DNA of 64,000 bases. Source: an uncultured Gammaproteobacteria bacterium. GTDB lineage: Bacteria > Pseudomonadota > Gammaproteobacteria > PS1 > Pseudothioglobaceae. The position numbers and the translations under genes are program-made. The notes under the pieces are model-generated. The model did no database searches, was not told where the DNA came from, and saw only the letters and a list, made by a program, of their open reading frames with translations. Positions 57,429 to 64,000 of this stretch are shown one piece after another (the stretch's first letter is position 1; each line of letters begins with the position of its first letter). Where the stretch lies: assembly GCA_902556205.1 (NCBI GenBank), contig CACDVH010000007.1, positions 1 through 64,000 of the forward strand, in the 5' to 3' direction.

Positions 57429-57734
57429 TCAAATATTTTCTGCATGACAACTCCAGCAAAAATCAAACGATTGATCGTTCTCCTCTTGGCAGTTTTTACA
57501 CTCCCAGCCCTCTAAATTGCTCTCGAGAGAGATAGAATCGATAATTTTTTTCGCTTTGTCATAGTCATTATCCTTCAGCAGCCAAACTTCGGGCCATGTA
57601 TCAAAAGGGGCCAAACCACCTGATGCGCTGGATGCAAATTCGTTGTTCAGTGTAACGTCTATATCATAGCTCATGAGGACATTTTTAATATTGAGAACCA
57701 TGATTCGATTTTCATTAGTATAGATAAGCCTCAT
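57429..57734 (-). CDS. DUF2007-domain protein with C-terminal zinc ribbon
   Basis: Protein of 101 residues. N-terminal DUF2007 domain (about 1-70; IYTNENRIMVLNIKNVLMSYDI with a PEVWLLKDNDYDKAKKII ending) resembles the PII-like signal-transducer fold. A zinc ribbon follows with C-x2-C (GWECKNCQ) and C-x2-C (FCWSCH). Function unknown. Downstream of mgtE by 16 bases. Confidence 0.78.
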   Translation of the reverse strand: MRLIYTNENRIMVLNIKNVLMSYDIDVTLNNEFASSASGGLAPFDTWPEVWLLKDNDYDKAKKIIDSISLESNLEGWECKNCQEENDQSFDFCWSCHAENI

Positions 57735-57750
57735 TATTTAATAAATCTTT

Positions 57751-59106
57751 CTAAATAAACAGTGAAGCTAAACCTAAAAACGCCACAAAACCAATGACAT
57801 CGGTAATCGTCGTGAGAATTACTCCTCCAGCTAGTGCAGGGTCAATCCTTAGTTTTGAGAGAAGAAGTGGAAGAAACGCACCCGAGAAAGCGGCAACAAC
57901 TAGATTAGTAATAATCGCAAGAGCGATTATAAGACTTAACAGCATATCAGAGAACCAGTAATAGGTAATCAGGCCAATCACTATAGACCAGATAATCCCA
58001 TTCAGTCCGCTCACAGCGACCTCTTTATTGATTAAAGCCTTTATGTTTGCAGTGGTTACCCTTCCCGTTGCAATACCTCGAGTAACTATGATGAGGGTTT
58101 GCGTTCCCGCAATACCCCCCATACTGGCAACAACGGGCATGAGAATAGCGAGTGCTATTTTCTGTTGCAGCGTGGCCTCAAAAAGACCAATAAAATAGAC
58201 CGCAATGAAAGCCGTTATCAGGTTAACACCAAGCCAAATACTTCTTTTTTTTGAGCTCTGAATGATGGGCGCAAAGACGTCCTCATCCTCATCTAAACCG
58301 ACCATTGACATCACAGAGTGTTCTGCCTGGTCTCTGATTACATCGACCACATCATCAATAGTAATTCTTCCAACGAGCTGGTTATTCTCATCTATAACTG
58401 GGGCAGAAATTAAATTTCTTTGTTCAAACAAGAGTGCAACCTCTGATTCATCCGTGTCAGCTCTGACTGGCTTTGAAAAGTCATTACTAATGAATTGTTC
58501 AACCATTTGTCCCGGATCCTCAGTCAGCAGCGAGGTTATAAGGAGTGAGCCTAAGTAATTAAAATCCCTATCAACTATAAAAACTTGATCGGTGTCGACT
58601 GGCATCTCCTTTAAGAGCCTTAAATACCTAATAACAGCCCTAATTGAGACATCTGGCCTGACTGTAATAAAGTCTGTATTCATCAGTCCTCCAGCTGAAT
58701 TCTCTGGATAACTCAGGACTGTATTGAGGCGTTCTCGATGCTTGAAATCGAGCGTTAACAAAAGACTATGAACTGCAGACTCAGGCATATTTGGCACAAT
58801 ATCTGCCAAATCATCCGTATCTAATTTTTCTGTCGCTTTGACTAGGGAGTCAACGCTCATTTCAGCTATCAGTTGAGACTGAACATCTTCGCTAACCTCC
58901 TTTAAAATCTCTCCTTGAATAGAAATTTCAATGCCTGGCCAGAGAATCGATCGATCTTTTGGCTGAATAGCCTCAAAGAGGAGTGCTATCTCTCCTGGAT
59001 GAAGTTCTTTAATTTGATGTTTGGCCTCATCATGGTCTGATGCTTCTAGCGCTGTCATTAAATTTTGAAGACTTACTTCGAAACTAGTAAGCTCTATCTC
59101 AGCCAT
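57751..59106 (-). CDS. mgtE: Magnesium transporter MgtE
   Basis: Homodimeric Mg2+ channel, 451 residues. N-terminal superhelical domain (about 1-130), two CBS domains (about 135-255, e.g. YLGSLLITSLLTEDPG) that sense Mg, a connecting helix and five transmembrane helices from about 285. The pore motif region PVVASMGGIAGTQTLIIVTRGIA and AGGVILTTITDVIGF are conserved. Usually its expression is independent of PhoPQ; I see no M-box leader. Confidence 0.94.
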   Translation of the reverse strand: MAEIELTSFEVSLQNLMTALEASDHDEAKHQIKELHPGEIALLFEAIQPKDRSILWPGIEISIQGEILKEVSEDVQSQLIAEMSVDSLVKATEKLDTDDLADIVPNMPESAVHSLLLTLDFKHRERLNTVLSYPENSAGGLMNTDFITVRPDVSIRAVIRYLRLLKEMPVDTDQVFIVDRDFNYLGSLLITSLLTEDPGQMVEQFISNDFSKPVRADTDESEVALLFEQRNLISAPVIDENNQLVGRITIDDVVDVIRDQAEHSVMSMVGLDEDEDVFAPIIQSSKKRSIWLGVNLITAFIAVYFIGLFEATLQQKIALAILMPVVASMGGIAGTQTLIIVTRGIATGRVTTANIKALINKEVAVSGLNGIIWSIVIGLITYYWFSDMLLSLIIALAIITNLVVAAFSGAFLPLLLSKLRIDPALAGGVILTTITDVIGFVAFLGLASLFI

Positions 59107-59184
59107 AATTTATATCCGTTTTTGAACTGCATAACAAGTCAAACTCGTTATGCAGCTATTACAACGTATTATAATTTATATGGG

Positions 59185-59478
59185 CTAACCTCTGTGGTTA
59201 TGTAGTTTTTCTTTGTGTTTTATGATTTGACTATCTAATTTATTTATTAACTGATCAATTGAAACATACATGTCGTTACTTTGGGCTTTAGCAAATAAAT
59301 CAGCGCCTCTGACGTGGATTGTTGCTTCAGCAGTTTGAACGTCTTTTTGGACTTCTAAAATCATATTAACGTTCATGACATTGTCAAAATGATGTTTAAT
59401 TTTTGAGAGCTTATCGCTTGTATGTTGCCTGATGGCGGATGTAATATCGAGATGGTGACCAGAAAGGTTTAATTGCAT
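59185..59478 (-). CDS. hpf: Ribosome hibernation promoting factor (short form)
   Basis: Small protein of 97 residues that binds the 30S subunit and promotes inactive 100S dimers in stationary phase. MQLNLSGHHLDITSAIRQHTSDKLSKIKHHFD opening (parts: GHHLDIT, KLSKIKHHFD) and the DLFAKAQSNDMYVSIDQLINKLDSQI segment are typical of short HPF. AAGGAG precedes the ATG. A dyad TTGTG-T-CACAA is at 59527-59537 upstream and may be regulatory. In many relatives hpf follows rpoN; here mgtE is the downstream neighbour. Confidence 0.93.
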   Translation of the reverse strand: MQLNLSGHHLDITSAIRQHTSDKLSKIKHHFDNVMNVNMILEVQKDVQTAEATIHVRGADLFAKAQSNDMYVSIDQLINKLDSQIIKHKEKLHNHRG

Positions 59479-59654
59479 TTTTACTCCTTAGATTAATGAA
59501 ATAAAATTGTTTTTCTTGCATTTCTATTGTGTCACAAAATGTGATTAAAATTTAACTTTTTTATCTTTTAATAAGCTTAAATTACAGAAAGAATAAATAT
59601 CGGAATTAGGTTATAATATTCCTTTTGTGATTTTACAGTTGTACTTTAAGAGAT

Positions 59655-59738
59655 ATGATTTTTAAAACGAATAGACAATTGAATACCCGAAGATTTTGTC
59701 TTCAATCCAATCTCCCACTGGCGGCTTTCTTGTCTTAA
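59655..59738 (+). CDS. Possible leader peptide ORF in the argD leader
   Basis: An ATG at 59655 opens a 27-codon frame ending TAA at 59736-59738, inside the 3' arm of the closing stem. It encodes a hydrophobic-ended peptide with three Arg codons, two of them adjacent (CGA AGA, codons 12-13). The AAGAG before it is only two bases away, a poor Shine-Dalgarno. It could be a translational sensor for arginine attenuation or just chance. Confidence 0.25.
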   Translation: MIFKTNRQLNTRRFCLQSNLPLAAFLS

Positions 59739-59760
59739 GTACAACAATATACCTAATTTC

Positions 59761-59787
59761 AAAAGCCCCAAATTGGGGCTTTTTTTA
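59761..59787 (+). terminator. Rho-independent terminator in the argD leader
   Basis: AAAAGCCCCAA and TTGGGGCTTTT form an 11-pair near-loopless inverted repeat with seven or more T at the end. The GC core is GCCCC/GGGGC. It lies in front of argD and so acts as an attenuator or ends a separate small RNA. Confidence 0.9.
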
Positions 59788-59810
59788 TTTAACTAACTTA
59801 ATTATTTTAT

Positions 59811-60974
59811 ATGTCTAATTTAATGTCTAACTACTCTCCACTTGATGTGACCTTTGTCAAGGGAGAAGGTTGCTGGCTCACTGATTCAAAGGGTGATGAA
59901 TATCTTGATGCTCTTTCAGGCATTGGAGTTGTTAATCTTGGGCATTGCCACCCAACGGTTACAAAAAATCTAGTTGATCAATCTCAAAAGCTACTTCATA
60001 CTTCAAATGTTTACCGGATAGATAATCAAGAAAAGTTAGCAAAAAAATTATGTGGTTTTGCCAAAATGGATAAGGTTTTTTTCTCTAACTCCGGAGCTGA
60101 AGCTAATGAGGCTGCGATTAAAATTGCAAGGCTTTATGCTCGAAGTAAAGATATTGAAAACCCAATAATCTTAACTGCAAGTCAGAGCTTTCATGGAAGG
60201 ACTATGGCAACCTTATCGGCAACAGGACAAGCAAAGGTTCAGGCTGGATTCTCACCTCTGATGAGTGAGTTCATGCATGTCAACTATGATGATACGGATG
60301 CCATTCAAAAATTTAATGGTAACAGTGATATTGTGGCTGTAATGATTGAACCTATTCAGGGAGAGGCTGGCATCATTATCCCAAAAAATGACTACCTAAA
60401 TCAGGTACAAGATATTTGTAGAAAGAATGGATGGCTACTCATACTGGATGGGGTTCAGTCCTGTATGGGAAGAACAGGCAAGCTTTTTGCACATGAGCAT
60501 AACGAAATCACTCCAGACATACTTTGCTTAGCAAAAGGACTCGGTAATGGTGTACCGATAGGAGCCTGCCTAGCAAAAGGCATTGCCTCAGAAATGCTCA
60601 CGCCCGGCACTCATGGCTCAACCTTTGGTGGAAACCCTTTGGTCACAGCAGCTGCACTAGGCGTCCTAGATGTATTTCAAAATACAAAAGTACTCGATAA
60701 TGTCAATCAAATGAGTGATTATTTTAGGTCTGAATTTGATAAAAAATTTAGCAACAATGACTCTATCAAAGAATTAAGAATAAAAGGATTAATGATTGGA
60801 ATTGGACTTGATAGCGATAAGGTTGATTGCACTCAGCTAGTCAAAAAAGCTTTAAATGATAAACTCCTTATCAACGTGACTGGAAGCTCAATTAGAATGC
60901 TGCCACCTTTAATTATTTCCAAAAAGGAGGTCGACACCTTAATCAGTAAACTTGAAACACTCATAGGTAATTAG
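59811..60974 (+). CDS. argD: Acetylornithine aminotransferase
   Basis: Class III PLP aminotransferase, 387 residues, fourth step of arginine synthesis (N-acetylglutamate semialdehyde to N-acetylornithine). GAEANEAAIKIARLY near 97 and FHGRTMATLSATGQ near 130 are present. The Schiff-base Lys is in CLAKGLGNGVPIGA near 243. Context with argF supports the arginine role. It starts 24 bases after a terminator hairpin, so expression may be attenuated. Confidence 0.93.
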   Translation: MSNLMSNYSPLDVTFVKGEGCWLTDSKGDEYLDALSGIGVVNLGHCHPTVTKNLVDQSQKLLHTSNVYRIDNQEKLAKKLCGFAKMDKVFFSNSGAEANEAAIKIARLYARSKDIENPIILTASQSFHGRTMATLSATGQAKVQAGFSPLMSEFMHVNYDDTDAIQKFNGNSDIVAVMIEPIQGEAGIIIPKNDYLNQVQDICRKNGWLLILDGVQSCMGRTGKLFAHEHNEITPDILCLAKGLGNGVPIGACLAKGIASEMLTPGTHGSTFGGNPLVTAAALGVLDVFQNTKVLDNVNQMSDYFRSEFDKKFSNNDSIKELRIKGLMIGIGLDSDKVDCTQLVKKALNDKLLINVTGSSIRMLPPLIISKKEVDTLISKLETLIGN

Positions 60975-60984
60975 GGAAAAAATT

Positions 60985-61887
60985 ATGACAAAAAACTTTA
61001 TTAATTTTGACGACTTAAGCCATCAAGAATTGCAGAGCATCATCGATCGTGCTATTTCTCTGAAAAAAGAACACAAAAGTGGAAGGCATAACGACACGCT
61101 AAAAAATAAAACATTGGCAATGATTTTTGACAAATCCTCCACTCGAACAAGAGTTTCATTTGAGGCAGGAATGACTCAGCTTGGAGGGCAATCATTATTC
61201 TTGTCTGAAAAAGATATTCAACTAGGCAGGGGTGAGCCAATTACTGATAGTGCGATTGTTATCAGCTCTATGGTGGATGCAGTGATGCTAAGGCTTTCTT
61301 CTCATGAAGATATTGTGGAATTCTCAAAACATTCAAGTAAACCCGTTATTAATGCCCTTTCGGATGAATCACATCCATGTCAAATTCTTGCTGACTTAAT
61401 GACCTATCAGGAAGAAAAGGGCTCAATTCAGGGCAAAAAAATTGCATGGATTGGGGATGGATGTAATGTCTGTCAAACCTACATGCAGGCTGCAGAAATA
61501 TTTGATTTCGAGTTATCGATTGCAACTCCAGCTGGATATGAGCCCTCAGAAGTATTCTCACAAAAGTATAAGAAAAACATTAATTTCTTTAATAACCCTA
61601 TGCAGGCCTGTCAAGAGGCAGATGTAGTTGTTACTGATGTTTGGACCAGTATGGGTCAAGAATCTGAGAAAAAACAGCGAGAAAGCTCTTTTAAAGGCTT
61701 TCAGGTCGACCAATTAATGATGAATCAGGCAAAGGCAGATGCTATCTTCATGCATTGCCTTCCTGCCTATCGAGGAATTGAGGTTAGCTCAGAGGTGATT
61801 GATGGGAGTCAGAGCGTTGTCTGGAGCGAGGCTGAGAACCGCCTTCATGCTCAAAAGTCTCTGCTTCTTTACCTGATTGAGGATTAG
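60985..61887 (+). CDS. argF: Ornithine carbamoyltransferase
   Basis: Forms citrulline from ornithine and carbamoyl phosphate, 300 residues. Carbamoyl-phosphate loop [12 protein letters not shown] near 50-61, [11 protein letters not shown] near 130, ornithine loop DVWTSMGQE near 216, and HCLPAYRG near 253. Lies ten bases after argD, an argD-argF operon. The stop overlaps the convergent queH by four bases. Confidence 0.96.
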   Translation: MTKNFINFDDLSHQELQSIIDRAISLKKEHKSGRHNDTLKNKTLAMIFDKSSTRTRVSFEAGMTQLGGQSLFLSEKDIQLGRGEPITDSAIVISSMVDAVMLRLSSHEDIVEFSKHSSKPVINALSDESHPCQILADLMTYQEEKGSIQGKKIAWIGDGCNVCQTYMQAAEIFDFELSIATPAGYEPSEVFSQKYKKNINFFNNPMQACQEADVVVTDVWTSMGQESEKKQRESSFKGFQVDQLMMNQAKADAIFMHCLPAYRGIEVSSEVIDGSQSVVWSEAENRLHAQKSLLLYLIED

Positions 61888-62576
61888 TCTAATTGAGATA
61901 ACTTGAGTTTAGCTTCCTGATAAAACTTGACGCCTCTCTCCACCTTATCTCTTCCTTTTGAAACTCTCCAGTTGTTGGTATCTCTTAGCGAGTAAACACA
62001 ACCACAGTACTCTTGCTGATAGAAATTTTCCTTTTTTGAAATCTCTAGCATTCTTGAAGACCCACCTTGTTTTCGCCAATTGAAATCCCAATACGGAAGC
62101 TCGTGAGGTTCAGAGGATCTCGCACCAGAGTCATTAATTTGCTTCATATCTTTCCACCTTGAGATGCCAAGCGTTGATGAAATAATATCAAAATTGTTTT
62201 CTGAGGCGTATTTCGCCGTTTTCTGAAACCTCATATCAAAACAGGTCGTACATCTTGCGCCCCTCTCAGGCTCATTTTCTTGACCTTTAGTTCTAGAGAA
62301 CCATTCATCCCTATCATAATCTGCATCAATAATGGGCATTCCTAATTTCTCTGCAAAACGAATATTCTCTTCTTTTCTGAGCTCGTACTCATCGAAAGGA
62401 TGAATATTGGGATTATAGAAATATATCGTGGTATCAATATCAGAGGCGGCTAAGGCTTCCATAATTTCACCTGCACACGGCGCGCAGCACGAGTGAAGCA
62501 GAAGCTTTTTCTCACCATTTGGAGTCTCAAGCTTGGGCCTCTCATACGATTCAAGGGAGTAATCTATTTTAGACAT
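61884..62576 (-). CDS. queH: Epoxyqueuosine reductase QueH
   Basis: Alternative epoxyqueuosine reductase completing queuosine in tRNA, 230 residues. Family cysteines: HSCCAPC at 28-34, the CTTCFDMRF segment near 120 and [10 protein letters not shown] near 190. An N-terminal extension of about 20 residues precedes the core. I start at ATG 62576; a TTG at 62603 would lie in the previous gene. The two overlap by about 13 bases. E. coli-type QueG is absent from this window. Confidence 0.92.
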   Translation of the reverse strand: MSKIDYSLESYERPKLETPNGEKKLLLHSCCAPCAGEIMEALAASDIDTTIYFYNPNIHPFDEYELRKEENIRFAEKLGMPIIDADYDRDEWFSRTKGQENEPERGARCTTCFDMRFQKTAKYASENNFDIISSTLGISRWKDMKQINDSGARSSEPHELPYWDFNWRKQGGSSRMLEISKKENFYQQEYCGCVYSLRDTNNWRVSKGRDKVERGVKFYQEAKLKLSQLD

Positions 62577-62974
62577 AGTTTCACTTGTTTTAAAACCTCC
62601 CAAGAATCTCTTTTGAGCTTGGGATTCTCAATTATATCTTTTGGATGATGCGTCACAAACAAAGTTTTACCCTCAAGAGAGATAGATGAATCCATAACTA
62701 ATATCAAATCCGAAGCGTGTTTCTGAATCACTGTATCAACTTCAGATTTAGTGACTGACAGAAGATTACAGTCATTGAGACTAAGTCCGATTGACGCTAA
62801 CATTTTGAATAACAAATCTTGACTAGCACCAGCTTGACAAAACGAACCCTGAGAATCTAGCTCAACAACCAATAACTTAAATTTTTCTTGAGCAGAACCC
62901 TCTGGGCTGACTGAAGCATACAAAAAATCAGGTATCCCTAATGCCTCAAGATATTTATCTCTCTGAGGGTTCAT
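62564..62974 (-). CDS. Small unknown protein, possibly HolD/uracil-glycosylase-like
   Basis: Protein of 136 residues. Opening [20 protein letters not shown] is like gammaproteobacterial proteins of the HolD (polymerase III psi) neighbourhood. The C-terminus, with [23 protein letters not shown], matches the motif of uracil-DNA-glycosylase-fold proteins (V-T-x-HP-x-x-(L/I)-x-x-(N/D)-P-x-x-K-x-x-x-W). The catalytic N-terminal UDG motif is not seen. The ATG at 62974 overlaps the leuA stop by one base. It lies between leuA and queH. I cannot assign function firmly. Confidence 0.5.
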   Translation of the reverse strand: MNPQRDKYLEALGIPDFLYASVSPEGSAQEKFKLLVVELDSQGSFCQAGASQDLLFKMLASIGLSLNDCNLLSVTKSEVDTVIQKHASDLILVMDSSISLEGKTLFVTHHPKDIIENPKLKRDSWEVLKQVKLCLK

Positions 62975-64000
62975 CAAATCTGTGGGTGCGCCCTTTCTAC
63001 ATTAGCCATAACTTTATTGAGTGCATGCACATAAGCTTTTGCAGATGAAGTGATGATATCAGTATCAACTCCTTGGCCGTTCACTATCTTTCCCTCATGT
63101 TCCAGCCTGACATTGACTTCACCTAAAGAATCTGTACCCTGAGTCACATTTGAGACCGAGTAAAGCTGTAGCTTTGGCTCAATATCAACCAATGACAAAA
63201 TAGCATTGAATGTGGCATCAACAGCGCCCGAGGTATTAGCTGACGCGCTATGTTCATTTCCATTAATAGAAAGCGTTACGTCTGCCGTATTGACCTTACC
63301 TGACTCAGCCGACACCTTCAAAGAAACAAGTTGAATAATTTCTGTATTCTCAGTTTGAGTCTCAGAAACAAGAGCTTGGAGGTCCTCATCAAAGATGTCA
63401 TGTTTTTTATCCGCAAGAGTTTTAAATCTTGAGAAAGCATCATTTAGATCTTCATCAGACTCAAACTCAACTCCGAGCTCGCTGAGTCTAGATTTAAAGG
63501 CATTTCGACCCGAGTGCTTTCCTAGAACGAGAGAGTTGTTATTCCAGCCAACATCTTCCGCCTTCATGATTTCATAAGTCTCTCTGTGTTTTAGAACACC
63601 GTCCTGATGGATTCCAGCCTCGTGAGCAAATGCATTAGCACCAACAATCGCTTTGTTGGGTTGAACGACGAAGCCTGTTATTGAGGACACCAGTCTAGAG
63701 GCAGCTAGAATTCCTGTAGCGTCTATATTTGTATCACAACCAAAGACATCTTGCCTAGTTCTAACAGCCATTACCACCTCTTCTAGAGATGTATTTCCAG
63801 CCCTTTCACCAAGCCCATTAATCGTACACTCAATCTGCCTTGCACCATTTAAGACCGCTGACAGAGAATTAGAAACGGCTAGTCCAAGATCATTATGACA
63901 GTGCGCAGAAAAGATTGCCTTATCAGAATTTGGAATTCGCTCAATAAGCTCTTTCATTGTTTTTCCAAACTGGTGTGGAATATTGTATCCAACTGTATCT
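62974..64000 (-). CDS. leuA: 2-isopropylmalate synthase (5' part outside the window)
   Basis: First enzyme of leucine synthesis, condensing acetyl-CoA and 2-oxoisovalerate. Only the C-terminal 341 residues are in the window; the frame is open to base 64000 with [12 protein letters not shown], matching the LeuA barrel. [18 protein letters not shown] has the metal His, followed by [17 protein letters not shown] and [20 protein letters not shown]. The C-terminal regulatory domain that binds leucine is present (about the last 130 residues, with [19 protein letters not shown]). The ATG at 63957 is an internal Met, not the start. Downstream the small unknown gene overlaps by one base. Confidence 0.95.
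   Translation of the reverse strand, partial: DTVGYNIPHQFGKTMKELIERIPNSDKAIFSAHCHNDLGLAVSNSLSAVLNGARQIECTINGLGERAGNTSLEEVVMAVRTRQDVFGCDTNIDATGILAASRLVSSITGFVVQPNKAIVGANAFAHEAGIHQDGVLKHRETYEIMKAEDVGWNNNSLVLGKHSGRNAFKSRLSELGVEFESDEDLNDAFSRFKTLADKKHDIFDEDLQALVSETQTENTEIIQLVSLKVSAESGKVNTADVTLSINGNEHSASANTSGAVDATFNAILSLVDIEPKLQLYSVSNVTQGTDSLGEVNVRLEHEGKIVNGQGVDTDIITSSAKAYVHALNKVMANVERAHPQI

Larger units (their letters stand above)
59612..59787 (+). ncRNA. Structured leader or small RNA upstream of argD with terminator
   Basis: The only gap over 300 bases (59479-59810). TATAAT (59612-59617) is a likely -10. GTTGTACTTTAAGA (59638-59651) pairs with TCTTAAGTACAAC (59733-59745) with one bulged T, enclosing a domain with GAAGA/TCTTC. 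A terminator follows: AAAAGCCCC and GGGGCTTTT arms with seven T (59761-59787), 24 bases before the argD ATG. GGCTTT at 59723-59728 could pair with AAAGCC (59762-59767) of the terminator and act as antiterminator. I do not recognise a known riboswitch class. Confidence 0.6.

Noticed and set aside
59527-59537. TTGTG-T-CACAA dyad upstream of hpf as a CRP or FNR box
   Set aside because: The half-site order and spacing do not match CRP (TGTGA-N6-TCACA) or FNR (TTGAT-N4-ATCAA); kept only as an unnamed dyad in the hpf entry.

Overview
The window is AT-rich, densely coded bacterial DNA from a gammaproteobacterium, most likely a marine oligotroph of the SUP05/Thioglobus type. Support for that comes from short intergenic gaps, many ATGA-type start/stop overlaps, gammaproteobacterial housekeeping genes (rodA-dacA, dnaX-ybaB-recR, valS, guaB, pnp, slyX, aceE, pntAB, hpf, argD-argF, leuA), a ribosomal oxygenase of the RoxA type, and a DmdA-like DMSP demethylase. 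The lineage is an inference. I saw no rRNA, tRNA, CRISPR, transposase or phage module.

Layout. 1-14183 is housekeeping: trxA (cut by the left edge), gltX with an AEC transporter, an Mth938-domain gene with rodA, dacA and a D-amino-acid aminotransferase, the 4.5S RNA gene, dnaX-ybaB-recR, valS, a YgiM-like SH3 protein and guaB. 14193-24864 is a divergent hydroxyproline catabolic island. Its minus arm holds an FAD D-amino-acid dehydrogenase, two proline-racemase-family epimerases, an aldehyde dehydrogenase and a DapA-family deaminase. Its plus arm holds a polar amino acid ABC transporter and a fused aconitase-X cis-3-hydroxyproline dehydratase. A 41-codon relic of an enolase-superfamily gene follows at 24899-25021. 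25037-36755 holds two 2-oxoglutarate oxygenases, pnp with a long leader hairpin, slyX, an aceE-HopJ-MFS operon, algC, dmdA and a small membrane protein.

36779-49993 is the most unusual part. An IclR regulator faces a spermidine/putrescine-type ABC transporter, followed by four tandem ureohydrolase (arginase/agmatinase) paralogues, an unrecognised protein, an aldehyde dehydrogenase, a CaiB-type CoA-transferase and an HMG-CoA-lyase-family enzyme. Three of the four ureohydrolases have lost most metal ligands. The fourth keeps five of six, with Cys in place of one Asp. I read this as a candidate heteromeric ureohydrolase acting on an imported guanidino compound, with downstream oxidation and CoA-dependent cleavage.

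50112-64000 returns to general functions: pntAB, an HxlR-controlled quinone oxidoreductase, two acetyltransferases, two LysE exporters, a VOC protein, a DUF2007 protein, mgtE, hpf, then argD-argF behind a structured RNA leader with its own terminator, and queH, a small unknown gene and leuA (cut by the right edge).

Regulatory structure is rich. Both ABC operons have a terminator hairpin directly after the binding-protein gene. dnaX carries a run of ten A that would yield a gamma-like short product by slippage. pnp has a three-tier hairpin leader. The argD leader could switch between a terminator and an antiterminator.
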